Numbered from the stretch's first letter, positions 44,055-52,504 are shown. The stretch is DNA of 53,007 nucleotides from Sulfurimonas sp. (GCF_019429335.1 NZ_JAHYJB010000011.1:1-53007); one strand, 5' to 3'. A program made the numbers and translations. The notes: generated from the sequence alone by a model not told the origin.

Positions 44055-44579
44055 TTACTTTATTTTGTTGATTTTTAGTACAAATTCAACTTCTGCTTTA
44101 GATAAATGGAGCTCTTTTGAGATGTTTTCAAGAGTGATTCCCTGCTTGTAGCGCGATATGATTTTTTCGTCATCGTTTCCGTGGATTGACGCAGGGATAG
44201 ATATCTGTTTTACTCCGCTCTCAAGCGATGAGATTCTTGCGTCTATATGCTCATCTATCCTTTGCACGCTCTCTTCTAGTCTCTTAAGCGAGAGTGAAAT
44301 CGGCTTTACCATGTCATAAACGGTTCTCTCGACCTCTTGATAAATCTCCTCATCGGTCATTCTTGAGCTATTTTTTTTGATGCTAATCTGAGTATCACCA
44401 AGCTTTTTTTTGAGGTAAAAAATCTCTCTGTTTAGCTCTTCTGCGACCGTTGCAACGGCGCGGATATTTTTGTTATACTCTGAATCTTTTGTAAATACGT
44501 AGTAGATAAGATACAAAATCATAGCTGCCATCGCAACCACTAGATACTCTACGTTTATAGCTTCAAGATTAAGATTCAT
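44055..44579 (-). CDS. Membrane-anchored coiled-coil protein
   Basis: A 174-residue protein with an N-terminal membrane anchor (about 10-30), a long heptad-like helical region (about 38-125) and a C-terminal helix-turn-helix-like end (ISRYKQGITLENISKELHLSKAEVEFVLKI). It resembles small anchored proteins near ftsW/murG in this phylum. The function is unknown. It overlaps the upstream gene by four bases. Confidence 0.7.
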   Translation of the reverse strand: MNLNLEAINVEYLVVAMAAMILYLIYYVFTKDSEYNKNIRAVATVAEELNREIFYLKKKLGDTQISIKKNSSRMTDEEIYQEVERTVYDMVKPISLSLKRLEESVQRIDEHIDARISSLESGVKQISIPASIHGNDDEKIISRYKQGITLENISKELHLSKAEVEFVLKINKIK

Positions 44580-45097
44580 TCTTTAGCCTCTTTTGCTTCA
44601 CGGATAAGAACCCTCTCTCTTGCCGTCAGATATACGCTCCACTCTCTCTCGTCGCGCTCATGCATCTTTGTGATTTTGGCAAGCGATTTGTCCAAAGCGG
44701 TAAAAAAAACTGCCACATCTCTCTTTGGGTGCACAGGCATCATAACTCTGCCGTAATACTCCGCGCCCTCTTGCAAGAGCTCCTCAGAGAGTTTAAAATG
44801 CTCAAAACCTATGGACTCTATCTCGGCACTGCTTGCAAGAGATACTCTCTTTGGCTCCTCATTTTTCAAAAAGCGCTCCAGTGCGTCTACTTTTCTGTGA
44901 AGCTCAACCATAAGGTTTAACAAAACCGGGTCTGTATCTGATGTCTCGCCTTTTGCGCGAGCAATTTTGAGCCACTGACTTATAGGGTCGTCATCACTCT
45001 CGCTTAACTGCTGATACTCTCTTATATAAGCCTCTTTATCTGCTGCAGCGAAGCTAAAAACTATTTCAATCGGTGCTTTTACTAATCTTACGCTCAT
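44576..45097 (-). CDS. Hypothetical protein, possibly PilZ-like
   Basis: A 173-residue soluble protein. The first half is helical and contains VELHRKVDALERFLKNEE; the second half (RVSLASSAEIESIGFEHFKL..GRVMMPVHPKRDV) recalls atypical PilZ-like domains with a sigma-strand core, but the c-di-GMP-binding RxxxR and D/NxSxxG are not clear. It overlaps ubiA by four bases, so it is co-transcribed; no function is assigned. Confidence 0.6.
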   Translation of the reverse strand: MSVRLVKAPIEIVFSFAAADKEAYIREYQQLSESDDDPISQWLKIARAKGETSDTDPVLLNLMVELHRKVDALERFLKNEEPKRVSLASSAEIESIGFEHFKLSEELLQEGAEYYGRVMMPVHPKRDVAVFFTALDKSLAKITKMHERDEREWSVYLTARERVLIREAKEAKE

Positions 45098-45954
45098 AAC
45101 AAAACCTTTTCCAAAACAATCAGGATAAAAAATGCAATGCCGAGATAGCCGTTTACCGTAAAAAAGGCGCGGTCAATTTTTGTAAAATCTTTTCTTACCA
45201 GATAGTGCTCATACCCAAGCATAAAAGCGCTGAGCATAACCGCGCTGTAGGCAAATATGCCAAGCCCCGCAACCCATACGAACAAAAACCAAAATATTAT
45301 CGTAAGCAGGTGAAAAAAAGCGGAGATTTTAAGCGTAACATCCGCGCCGTATTTTGAAGGGATTGAGTGCAGTCCTCTCTCTTTGTCAAACTCCATATCC
45401 TGTAATGAGTACAATAGGTCAAACCCAGCCACCCAAAATATTACGCCAAGACTTAACATAACCGACCACGGTGTTATCTCGGCACTTACCGCAACAACTC
45501 CCGCTATCGGGGCAAGTCCCAACGATATGCCCAAAACAACGTGTGCAAGCGATGAAAATCTCTTGAAGTAGGAGTAGCTGCCCAAAACAAGAAGGATAGG
45601 AAAGCTTAGAGCAAAAGCAAGCGGGTTTATCAAATATGCAGCCCCAACAAAAACAAAAGCGTTAACAGCGGTAAATATGAGAATCGAGCCTGCATCAAGT
45701 CTTCCGTCAACATTTGGTCTTGAGAGTGTTCTTGGATTTTGCGCGTCAATGTCTCTGTCGGCAAATCTGTTAAGCCCCATCGCGAAATTTCTGGCACTGA
45801 TTGCTGCAAAAACGCCTAAAACAAGGAGCATTGTGCCGAACCATCCATCGGCTGCGACTACCATGGCTATAAAGATAAAAGGAAGCGAAAAAATAGAGTG
45901 TTCAAACATCACTAGTTCATTAAAATCTCTGAGTTTGTTTATATATCGCTTCAA
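45094..45954 (-). CDS. UbiA-type prenyltransferase (menaquinone synthesis)
   Basis: A 286-residue membrane enzyme with about eight segments. The two aspartate-rich motifs are NRFADRDIDAQNPRT (near residue 62) and LYSLQDMEFDKERGLHS (near 180). It prenylates an aromatic acid; in this phylum, which makes menaquinone by the futalosine route, it most likely acts as MqnP. It heads the operon ubiA-hypothetical-coiled coil-ftsW and is divergent from miaA. Confidence 0.88.
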   Translation of the reverse strand: MKRYINKLRDFNELVMFEHSIFSLPFIFIAMVVAADGWFGTMLLVLGVFAAISARNFAMGLNRFADRDIDAQNPRTLSRPNVDGRLDAGSILIFTAVNAFVFVGAAYLINPLAFALSFPILLVLGSYSYFKRFSSLAHVVLGISLGLAPIAGVVAVSAEITPWSVMLSLGVIFWVAGFDLLYSLQDMEFDKERGLHSIPSKYGADVTLKISAFFHLLTIIFWFLFVWVAGLGIFAYSAVMLSAFMLGYEHYLVRKDFTKIDRAFFTVNGYLGIAFFILIVLEKVLL

Positions 45955-46021
45955 ATTAAACCTTAGAATTATTTTTGTTTGATTTTACCCAAAGTTGATT
46001 TAAAATTGCTATAATTTTGCC

Positions 46022-46915
46022 ATGACTCAACTCGCACTTATAGGTCCTACAGCATCAGGAAAAAGTGATTTAGCAACTAAAATCGCCAAAAAAATAGATG
46101 CCTACATTCTCTCCATAGATTCACTAAGCATATACAAAGAGATTGACATAGTATCCGCCAAACCCTCTAAAGCAGAGCTAAGAGAGGTTAAACACTTCGG
46201 CATAGACCTGCTTAATCCTGATGAGTACTTCAGCGTTGATATTTTTATAAATCTATACAAAGATGTAATTTCTACATGTAAAAAAAATAAAAAGAACCTC
46301 ATCATCGTCGGAGGCACATCTTTTTACCTAAAATCGCTCGTTAGCGGGCTTTCAGAGATTCCAAAAATAACCAAAGAGATATCTTTACATGTAGAAAAAA
46401 AACTCAAAGATTTGCACGGGTGTTGGGAGATTTTATATAACTTGGACAAAGAGTATGTGAAAAACATATCGCCATCCGACAGATACAGAATAGAAAAAGC
46501 GCTCCTTATTTATGAGGCTTCTGGGCTTCCTCCAAGCGAATGGTTTAGGCTAAATCCTCCAAAACCGACAATAGAAAACCTCCCTATCTACAATATAGAA
46601 GTTGAGAGAGAAGTTTTAAAAGAGAGGATTAAAAAACGCACTCTAAAGATGGTTGAGTCTGGTTTAATAGATGAAGTTTGCCGACTAGAGCAGCGCTACA
46701 CAAGGCTTCCTCACTCCATGAACTCCATCGGGATAGTGGAAGTTTTGGAGTATCTTGATGGCAAAGTGACACTTGAGCAGATGATTGGAAATATCTCAAC
46801 TCACACGGCGCAGCTTGCAAAGAGACAGCAGACGTTCAACCGCACTCAGTTTGAAAATATCATCAGCGCGCCGCTTGAAGAGTTCTCAAATAAGCAAATC
46901 TGGGGTATAAGTTGA
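46022..46915 (+). CDS. miaA: tRNA dimethylallyltransferase
   Basis: A 297-residue enzyme that adds a dimethylallyl group to A37 of tRNAs reading UNN codons. It has LIGPTASGKSDLA (P-loop), SIDSLSIYKEIDI and the C-terminal helical SMNSIGIVEVLEYLDG..LAKRQQTFNRTQF. Its last ten residues (FSNKQIWGIS) differ from the alternative tail encoded at 48451-48496 after a duplicate of its 3' end. The stop overlaps the TTG start of the symporter gene. Confidence 0.95.
   Translation: MTQLALIGPTASGKSDLATKIAKKIDAYILSIDSLSIYKEIDIVSAKPSKAELREVKHFGIDLLNPDEYFSVDIFINLYKDVISTCKKNKKNLIIVGGTSFYLKSLVSGLSEIPKITKEISLHVEKKLKDLHGCWEILYNLDKEYVKNISPSDRYRIEKALLIYEASGLPPSEWFRLNPPKPTIENLPIYNIEVEREVLKERIKKRTLKMVESGLIDEVCRLEQRYTRLPHSMNSIGIVEVLEYLDGKVTLEQMIGNISTHTAQLAKRQQTFNRTQFENIISAPLEEFSNKQIWGIS
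46809..46878 (+). repeat. 70-bp direct repeat, copy 1 (in miaA)
   Basis: These 70 bases encode MiaA residues about 263-286 (AQLAKRQQTFNRTQFE...). They are identical to 48381-48450, 1,572 bp to the right. Identity stops sharply on both sides. Confidence 0.97.
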
Positions 46916-48147
46916 TAAAGAGAGTAAAAAAATATACAACCACAAACAGTTTGGTTCTTCTTGCCATTCTCTCTGGCGCGCTTTTTGGAGTTTTCTTCCC
47001 AGAGCTGGCTTTGGAGCAAAAAATCATAGGTTCTATATTTATTTCGTTTTTAAAAATGCTGGTTGTTCCGCTCGTTTTTGCAAGCATTTTTACGGCCATT
47101 ATAGGGCTTGGCTCTCTGGAGCATCTCAAAAAAATCGCTCTTAAAACACTTCTGCTCTACATCTTTACAACATCTCTGGCAGTTTTGGCGGCTATTGTTG
47201 CTATGAATATTTTTTCAGTGGGAGAAAGTGTAGAGAGTGCAGGACTTAGCTATGAAAAAGCAGCCGCGATAGAGCCTTTTTCTCTCTCGGCTATGGTGCT
47301 TAGTTTTATCCCGACAAATATTTTTTCAGCTCTGAGCGAGGGCTCTATGATGCAAATCATAGTGTTTGCAATACTGCTTGGAGTTGCTTCGCTTTACCTA
47401 AAACCAAGTGAGCAAAAATCTATGTTTGATTTTTTCTCAGCACTAAATGGCGCCATGTTGAAAATAGCAGGGTGGATTATTCTTCTGACACCCATCGGCG
47501 TTTTTAGTCTAATCTCTTACGTCATAGCCCAGCAGGGAATAGATGTTGTTTTGGGCTTGTGGAAATACATGCTGGTAGTTGTTGGTGTCATCGTTTTTCA
47601 CGCGCTCATTACTCTTCCCGCACTCTTGGCATACTTGGCGAAAGTCAATCCTTACCGCTATCTCTCAGACGTACGAGAAGCTTCCATTATGGCATTTTCA
47701 ACCGCTTCTTCAGCGGCTACACTTCCCGTGTCTATGAAAGTAGTTAAAGAGATGGGTGGAGTAGATGGAAAAACTGCCTCTTTTGTTCTGCCTTTGGGTG
47801 CTACAGTTTCTATGGACGGAACGGCTGCATATCTCTGTGTTGCAGTACTATACATCGCAAATCTTGCAGGTGTGGAGCTTGCTTTTGGCGAGCAGGTTTT
47901 GCTTGGAGTTACCGTTGTAGCTTTGAGTATAGGTGTTGCAGCACTGCCTAGTGCCTCTTTGGTTATGCTGGTTGTTATTTTAAATCAAGTTGGTTTGCCT
48001 GTTGAGTATATCGCCCTGATTGTCGCGGTGGATAGAATTTTAGATATGTGCAGAACTTCGCTAAATGTCACTTCTGATTTGGTTGTGACAAAGATTGTCG
48101 ATGAGTATGAAAAAAGAGGCCGCACGCTCTCAAGCACCGCCTCTTAA
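46912..48147 (+). CDS. DAACS family dicarboxylate/amino acid symporter
   Basis: A 411-residue membrane protein of the dicarboxylate/amino acid:cation symporter family (GltP/DctA type). Typical parts are FISFLKMLVVPLVFASIFTAI, the serine-rich AFSTASSAATLPVS hairpin, the SMDGTAAY motif and the final DRILDMCRTSLNVTSD. The exact substrate (glutamate, aspartate or C4-dicarboxylate) cannot be given. It starts with TTG overlapping the miaA TGA, a coupled start. Its 3' end overlaps the convergent sirtuin fragment by four bases. Confidence 0.93.
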   Translation: MIKRVKKYTTTNSLVLLAILSGALFGVFFPELALEQKIIGSIFISFLKMLVVPLVFASIFTAIIGLGSLEHLKKIALKTLLLYIFTTSLAVLAAIVAMNIFSVGESVESAGLSYEKAAAIEPFSLSAMVLSFIPTNIFSALSEGSMMQIIVFAILLGVASLYLKPSEQKSMFDFFSALNGAMLKIAGWIILLTPIGVFSLISYVIAQQGIDVVLGLWKYMLVVVGVIVFHALITLPALLAYLAKVNPYRYLSDVREASIMAFSTASSAATLPVSMKVVKEMGGVDGKTASFVLPLGATVSMDGTAAYLCVAVLYIANLAGVELAFGEQVLLGVTVVALSIGVAALPSASLVMLVVILNQVGLPVEYIALIVAVDRILDMCRTSLNVTSDLVVTKIVDEYEKRGRTLSSTAS

Positions 48148-48380
48148 TTTAAAAAAACTTTTATCTCCTTCGCTATCTCATCAACGGCTTCGATCGCTTT
48201 TTTGTAAAGCACTTTTGAGAAGTAGGCGTCGTTTATGGCAACGCTTGGCTCATAGTTGTTTAAAATCGACCTTGTAGCAAACTGCGCCATTGTGTTTACG
48301 CCTATGACATTGCCACTTGTGCCGATAACGACAAAGAGTTCGCAATCCTGAATATGTCTGTTTAGCTCCTCGTACATGGA
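48144..48380 (-). pseudogene. C-terminal fragment of a sirtuin gene (cobB, copy A)
   Basis: The frame encodes the last ~78 residues of a SIR2-type deacetylase (MYEELNRHIQDCELFVV...) and is closely related to the complete copy at 49914-50624. Eight amino acids differ, all in the last 35, and there are several silent changes. At 48380 the similarity ends in a short stretch shared with miaA, and the antisense of the miaA repeat follows. The NAD-binding start is absent, so it cannot be functional. Confidence 0.92.
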
Positions 48381-48496
48381 CGCAGCTTGCAAAGAGACAG
48401 CAGACGTTCAACCGCACTCAGTTTGAAAATATCATCAGCGCGCCGCTTGAGGATTTGGAAGAACTTATACTATCTTCTATACATTCTCAAAAGTAA
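48381..48496 (+). pseudogene. Duplicate 3' end of miaA with alternative tail
   Basis: The first 70 bases repeat miaA 46809-46878 exactly. The frame then continues as DLEELILSSIHSQK to a stop at 48494-48496, a tail that looks like an ordinary MiaA C-terminus. No start or upstream part of miaA is present. The tail overlaps the end of the convergent PAS-GGDEF gene by about 20 bases, as expected if that gene originally lay after this version of miaA. Confidence 0.88.
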
Positions 48497-49487
48497 TCGT
48501 ATTCTTTACGTTTTTTTTACTTTTATATAGAGCCGAATCAGCAATATTTAACAGCTCTCGAACAGCAATTTCTCTTCTTAATATATCCACATGAACAACA
48601 CCAAAACTCATAGTTATAAATTTTGATATATCACTAAACGAATGTTCTATATTCAGTTCCTCTATATCTTTTTTTGCTTTTTGAACAAGCTTTAACGCAC
48701 TATCTTTAGGTGTTACAATCAAAATGAAAACAAACTCCTCTCCTCCATATCTAGCTACAATATCTGTTTGTCGGTTGAAAGTCTGTTTTAAAACATTGGC
48801 TACGGAGCGTATTGCCTCATCTCCTTTTATATGACCATAGTTATCGTTATACAATTTAAAATTATCTATATCGCATATACCCAATGTAAAACTGGTACCA
48901 CCCCTCGATGCTCTGTCATATTCAATCTGCAGATTATCATCGAAATATCTTCTATTATACAAACCGCTCAATCCATCCGTAGTAGCAAGTCTGTCAAGTT
49001 CAACATTCCTTTGATTTAACTCTTGCAGCATTGCGACTTCCGTACTAATATCTTTAAAGACAACTACAGCTCCATCGTCTTCAAAAGGGGAGATGCTAAG
49101 GCTAAGATGGATTGAAGTTCCATCTTTTTTAGTAATTTGCTTTTTTACAACTCTCTTTTTTTTATCTTTTATAGTTTTAGATACCGGGCATGTCTCTTTT
49201 GCATATGTGTGATTTTTTAATGCACCATCATAAAACATAGTCTCAACGCTTCTACCTAAGACCTCGTGTTTTAGCATATCTAACATCTCAAGAGCAGTCT
49301 CATTTATGGATAAGCAGTTTCCATTGTTATCAACAGTGTAGACACCATAACCTACCGCATCTAACAATAAATTGTTTTGTAACTGGTGACGTAATCTATT
49401 ATTCAAACTATTACTGTAAAATTTACTTTTTTGTAATAAATATAAAACTAATATAATCAATAAAAGTAAAGCTGTCTCTGTAATCAC
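48477..49487 (-). CDS. PAS-GGDEF diguanylate cyclase
   Basis: A 336-residue membrane-anchored protein: one N-terminal membrane segment (2-19), a PAS sensor domain (about 38-155), a coiled linker and a GGDEF domain (about 165-336). The signature ARYGGEEF is intact and is preceded, with five residues between, by the RQTD inhibitory site, so an active, product-inhibited c-di-GMP synthase is likely. It is divergent from the XRE-like gene and came with the inserted block. Confidence 0.92.
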   Translation of the reverse strand: MITETALLLLIILVLYLLQKSKFYSNSLNNRLRHQLQNNLLLDAVGYGVYTVDNNGNCLSINETALEMLDMLKHEVLGRSVETMFYDGALKNHTYAKETCPVSKTIKDKKKRVVKKQITKKDGTSIHLSLSISPFEDDGAVVVFKDISTEVAMLQELNQRNVELDRLATTDGLSGLYNRRYFDDNLQIEYDRASRGGTSFTLGICDIDNFKLYNDNYGHIKGDEAIRSVANVLKQTFNRQTDIVARYGGEEFVFILIVTPKDSALKLVQKAKKDIEELNIEHSFSDISKFITMSFGVVHVDILRREIAVRELLNIADSALYKSKKNVKNTITFENV

Positions 49488-49514
49488 CCTTGCAATCTCC
49501 TTTCATGTAAAATA

Positions 49515-49540
49515 TACTATATATAGTAATACTATATATA
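49515..49540. promoter_or_regulatory. Paired palindromic boxes, possible operator
   Basis: A perfect 14-bp palindrome TACTATATATAGTA (49515-49528) is followed 15 bp later by a second TACTATATATA (49530-49540). They sit between the divergent PAS-GGDEF and XRE-like genes and would suit binding of a dimeric regulator such as the adjacent XRE-like protein. Their AT-only content means they could also be ordinary promoter DNA. Confidence 0.4.
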
Positions 49541-49641
49541 ATATTGTTATCTATGATTATAAAATATTATAATTCTAGCCAGTTGTAATTATATATTTGT
49601 AAACTTAAAAAGTTTAATATTAACGTTAAAAAGTAGTTGAA

Positions 49642-49917
49642 ATGAAAAAACTTTCCATAACCGATGAAGAAGAACTAAGAGATTTCTATAAAACAGTCTC
49701 TGAAAATGTCAGAGCAATAAGAAAACAGAGAAATAAGCCTCAGCTTGATTTGGTCTTAGAGATGGGTCTTAGATCAATATCATTTTACAGTAAATGCGAA
49801 AATCTAAAAGATAATCACCATTTTAACCTAGAGCATATATATAAAATAGCGGTCGCACTCAATGTTGATATTTTAGAGTTTTTTAACGGTATCAGTACTA
49901 TAAAAGAAGATCCCTAA
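49642..49917 (+). CDS. XRE-like helix-turn-helix regulator
   Basis: A 91-residue protein with a Cro/C1-type five-helix pattern (VSENVRAIRKQRNKPQLDLVLEMG, then SISFYSKCE and the last helices KIAVALNVDILEFF). It probably binds DNA and may act on its own divergent promoter region. The stop overlaps the end of the convergent sirtuin gene by four bases. It resembles short XRE regulators found across this phylum. Confidence 0.78.
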   Translation: MKKLSITDEEELRDFYKTVSENVRAIRKQRNKPQLDLVLEMGLRSISFYSKCENLKDNHHFNLEHIYKIAVALNVDILEFFNGISTIKEDP

Positions 49918-50624
49918 CTTAAAAAACTCTCTATCTCCTGCAATATCTCATCAACGGCTTCGGTCGCTTTTTTGTAGAGCACTTTTGAGAAGTAGGCATC
50001 ATCTATGGCACTGCTAGGCTCATAGTTGTTTAAAATCGACCTTGTAGCAAACTGCGCCATTGTATTTACCCCAATGACATTGCCGCTTGTGCCGATGACG
50101 ACGAAAAGCTCACAATCCTGAATATGTCTGTTTAGCTCCTCATACATGGGCGCTGCTTCGCCGAAAAAGACGATGTTTGGTCTAAGTTTTGAGTTACATG
50201 TAAGACATCTTCCGCCGTTAAACTCATTTTGATTTTTATAACCTATGTCAAAAACTTTTCCGCAGTTTGAGTTTTGACATCTAAGCTGTGTCAAAAAACC
50301 GTGCAGATGAATAACATCCTCGGATTTAAGCCCTGCTTTTTCAAAAAGATTGTCCACGTTTTGAGTAATAACCGCTATCTCTTTTTTGTACATGTTCTTT
50401 AGCTCGGCTACTCTTTTGTGTGCGTAGTTTGGCTCTTTGCTCTCTAGCTCCGCTCTTCTTTTGTCGTAAAACTCTATGGTTGCATCTTCGTGCTTTTGCA
50501 TGCTGTCGTAGTTGCAAACAACGCTGACATCGTACTCATCCCAAAGCCCGCCGCTGTCCCTAAATGTACTTATGCCCGACTCAGCACTTATCCCCGCACC
50601 GCTTAAAATCAAAACTTTTGCCAT
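49914..50624 (-). CDS. cobB: SIR2-family NAD-dependent deacylase
   Basis: A 236-residue sirtuin that removes acyl groups from lysines using NAD. It has the NAD-binding start LILSGAGISAESGISTFRD, the catalytic ITQNVDNLFEKAG..VIHLHGF histidine, two zinc-binding cysteine pairs (CQNSNCGK and CLTCNS) and FGEAAP. Residues Y and R of the class III (desuccinylase) type are seen in FYDKRRAELE. All catalytic parts are intact. Fragments of a second, diverged copy lie on both sides (48144-48380 and 52724-52775). It follows the RhuM gene by 13 bases in the same direction. Confidence 0.93.
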   Translation of the reverse strand: MAKVLILSGAGISAESGISTFRDSGGLWDEYDVSVVCNYDSMQKHEDATIEFYDKRRAELESKEPNYAHKRVAELKNMYKKEIAVITQNVDNLFEKAGLKSEDVIHLHGFLTQLRCQNSNCGKVFDIGYKNQNEFNGGRCLTCNSKLRPNIVFFGEAAPMYEELNRHIQDCELFVVIGTSGNVIGVNTMAQFATRSILNNYEPSSAIDDAYFSKVLYKKATEAVDEILQEIESFLS

Positions 50625-50637
50625 CTGTTTTTCTCCG

Positions 50638-51642
50638 TCAGACCTTAATTTTTAACATCTTCGCCGTAGCCTCTAAATGCTCTATAAAATCTTCTTCTAC
50701 TTTTGAGAGTTCATTTTTTGTTTTTTCTTTGTATGACATGTACTCTTTATTTACCTTTTCTATAGCTTTTTCATGGCTGATTGTGCCAGCGTGAGAGAGT
50801 ATATCTTTACCCGTCATTTTCAAAAAATCATCCAATCTTGCTATCCAGTCTTTCATGTACATCGGGGTTTTACTCATCGCTTGAATCTCTGCCATCTCTA
50901 TATATGCCGTTACCATACGATTTAAAAGAGTTAGTTCATCAACATTCAGATAGTTTTTGGCTATCTCTGCTTCTTGTTTTGTTGGTTTGCTGCCTTTAAA
51001 GTTGGTAAGCCCAATATTTGGCTTTGTGCTGTCTGCTCTTTGATAAACTATCTCCGCTGCCGTGTTGCCATGAACTGCCCAGTGCATTTTGTTCTGCACC
51101 GTTTGAAAAAAGAGCATAGAACTCTCCGCTTTTGGGTCGTAGTCTATACTTGTGGCATAGATGTCTAGTACCTTTCTCCAAAATACTTTCTCACTGCTTC
51201 GTATATCTCGGATGCGTTCTAAAAGTTCTTCAAAATAGTTTCCGCCACCTGCTTGTTTCAAGAGTTCATCATTCATAGTAAAACCTTTGATGATGTACTC
51301 TTTGAGCCGTGCTGTTGCCCATTGACGGAACTTCGTACCTTGAAGCGATTTTACTCTGTAGCCTATGGAGATGATGACATCTAGGTTGTAGAAGTTAGTA
51401 GGTTTTGTAGAAAAATCGGAATTTCCGATTTTTCTCATGCTCTCATCTTTTTCAAGCTCAGCTTCTTTATAAATATTTAAAATATGTTCATTAATTGTTG
51501 AGCGGCTTTTTTGAAAAAGTTCTGCCATTTGGTCTATATTTATCCAAACAGTTTCATCTTCAAGTCGTGTTTGGATTTTGGTCTGCCCGTCTTCGGTTTG
51601 GTAGATGAGGATGTTTGATTGTGAGTTCATTTTATTTTTCAT
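50638..51642 (-). CDS. RhuM family protein 2
   Basis: A 334-residue RhuM protein with an N-terminal winged-helix-like region (TVWINIDQMAELFQKSRSTINEHI), the core DVIISIGYRVKSLQGTKFRQWA and a helical C-terminal half. It is colinear with the RhuM at 23243-24259 over its whole length. It starts inside the end of the RhuM-PLD gene (11-base overlap) and is followed by cobB after 13 bases, so the three are probably one transcript. Its biochemical role is unknown. Confidence 0.88.
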   Translation of the reverse strand: MKNKMNSQSNILIYQTEDGQTKIQTRLEDETVWINIDQMAELFQKSRSTINEHILNIYKEAELEKDESMRKIGNSDFSTKPTNFYNLDVIISIGYRVKSLQGTKFRQWATARLKEYIIKGFTMNDELLKQAGGGNYFEELLERIRDIRSSEKVFWRKVLDIYATSIDYDPKAESSMLFFQTVQNKMHWAVHGNTAAEIVYQRADSTKPNIGLTNFKGSKPTKQEAEIAKNYLNVDELTLLNRMVTAYIEMAEIQAMSKTPMYMKDWIARLDDFLKMTGKDILSHAGTISHEKAIEKVNKEYMSYKEKTKNELSKVEEDFIEHLEATAKMLKIKV

Positions 51643-52504
51643 GCTTCAACCTCTGTAAAATCTCCAAAGCTTCCATCTCAAACTTAGAAAATGCAAACCA
51701 CTTTTTGCCGAGGTCTTTGAGACTTGTTCCTATGTGGTAAATCTCTTTTTCATCAAGTATCAAAAATCTGTCGTGAGCTTTTTTGAACTCATATAGTTCT
51801 ATATTTTGATACTGGGAATTGTATTTTTGAAAATCCAAACGCAGCTGTTTTGAAATGCTCTGAGTGTAGATTTTTATCTTTAAATTTTGGTATTTACTAA
51901 AGAGTGTAAAAACCGTATCGTCTATGTAGTTATCTATAATAACCACTTCATCTTTTGCACTTTTTAACAAATCGTTCACAAAAATATAGGCATCATACAT
52001 CTGCCCGTCAAAAAGTATTCCTTGTTTTTGTTTTAGCGTTGTGCTTTCAAGTGAATTTGAGATATTTTCTACTTTTGACTTTAAAAGCACCACCTCATTT
52101 TCAAGCTCTTTAAATCTTTGGTTTGTTATTTTTTCGGAGTTTATTACATATCCGTCGGTAATGTAATTTTTGAGTACTTTTGTTGCCCATTGTCTGAACT
52201 GTACCCCTTTTTGCGATTTTACCCGATAGCCCACTGAAATAATGACATCCAAACTATAGTATTCAACATTGTATGTTTTGCCATCATGAGCAGTTGTCGC
52301 AAAATTTGCGACAACTGAAAACTTTTCAAGTTCCCCATCACTAAATACATTGCCGATATGCTTCCCTATGGTTTTTACATCTCTACCGAATAGCTCTGAA
52401 ATTTGATGTCTATTGAGCCATACCGTATCATTTTTAACAGACACATCAAGCTCAAGCTCACCGTCATTATAAATAATCAAATCTGATTTATTTAGTTTAT
52501 CCAT
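51632..52504 (-). CDS. RhuM-like protein with phospholipase-D-like C-terminus
   Basis: A 290-residue protein. Residues 1-130 are a RhuM-type N-terminus (TVWLNRHQISELFGRDVKTI, then VIISVGYRVKSQKGVQFRQWA). A coiled linker (about 125-155) leads to a domain (about 165-285) whose DEVVIIDNYIDDTVF and AHDRFLILDEKEIYHIGTS resemble one half of a phospholipase D-type fold, with HxR in place of the usual HxK. Such domains in defence or mobile proteins can be nucleases. A fusion of this kind with RhuM is unusual. Confidence 0.8.
   Translation of the reverse strand: MDKLNKSDLIIYNDGELELDVSVKNDTVWLNRHQISELFGRDVKTIGKHIGNVFSDGELEKFSVVANFATTAHDGKTYNVEYYSLDVIISVGYRVKSQKGVQFRQWATKVLKNYITDGYVINSEKITNQRFKELENEVVLLKSKVENISNSLESTTLKQKQGILFDGQMYDAYIFVNDLLKSAKDEVVIIDNYIDDTVFTLFSKYQNLKIKIYTQSISKQLRLDFQKYNSQYQNIELYEFKKAHDRFLILDEKEIYHIGTSLKDLGKKWFAFSKFEMEALEILQRLKHEK

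Noticed and set aside
46912-46971. Symporter gene starting further downstream at an ATG
   Set aside because: The TTG overlapping the miaA stop gives a normal DAACS N-terminus; a later ATG would remove the first membrane segment.
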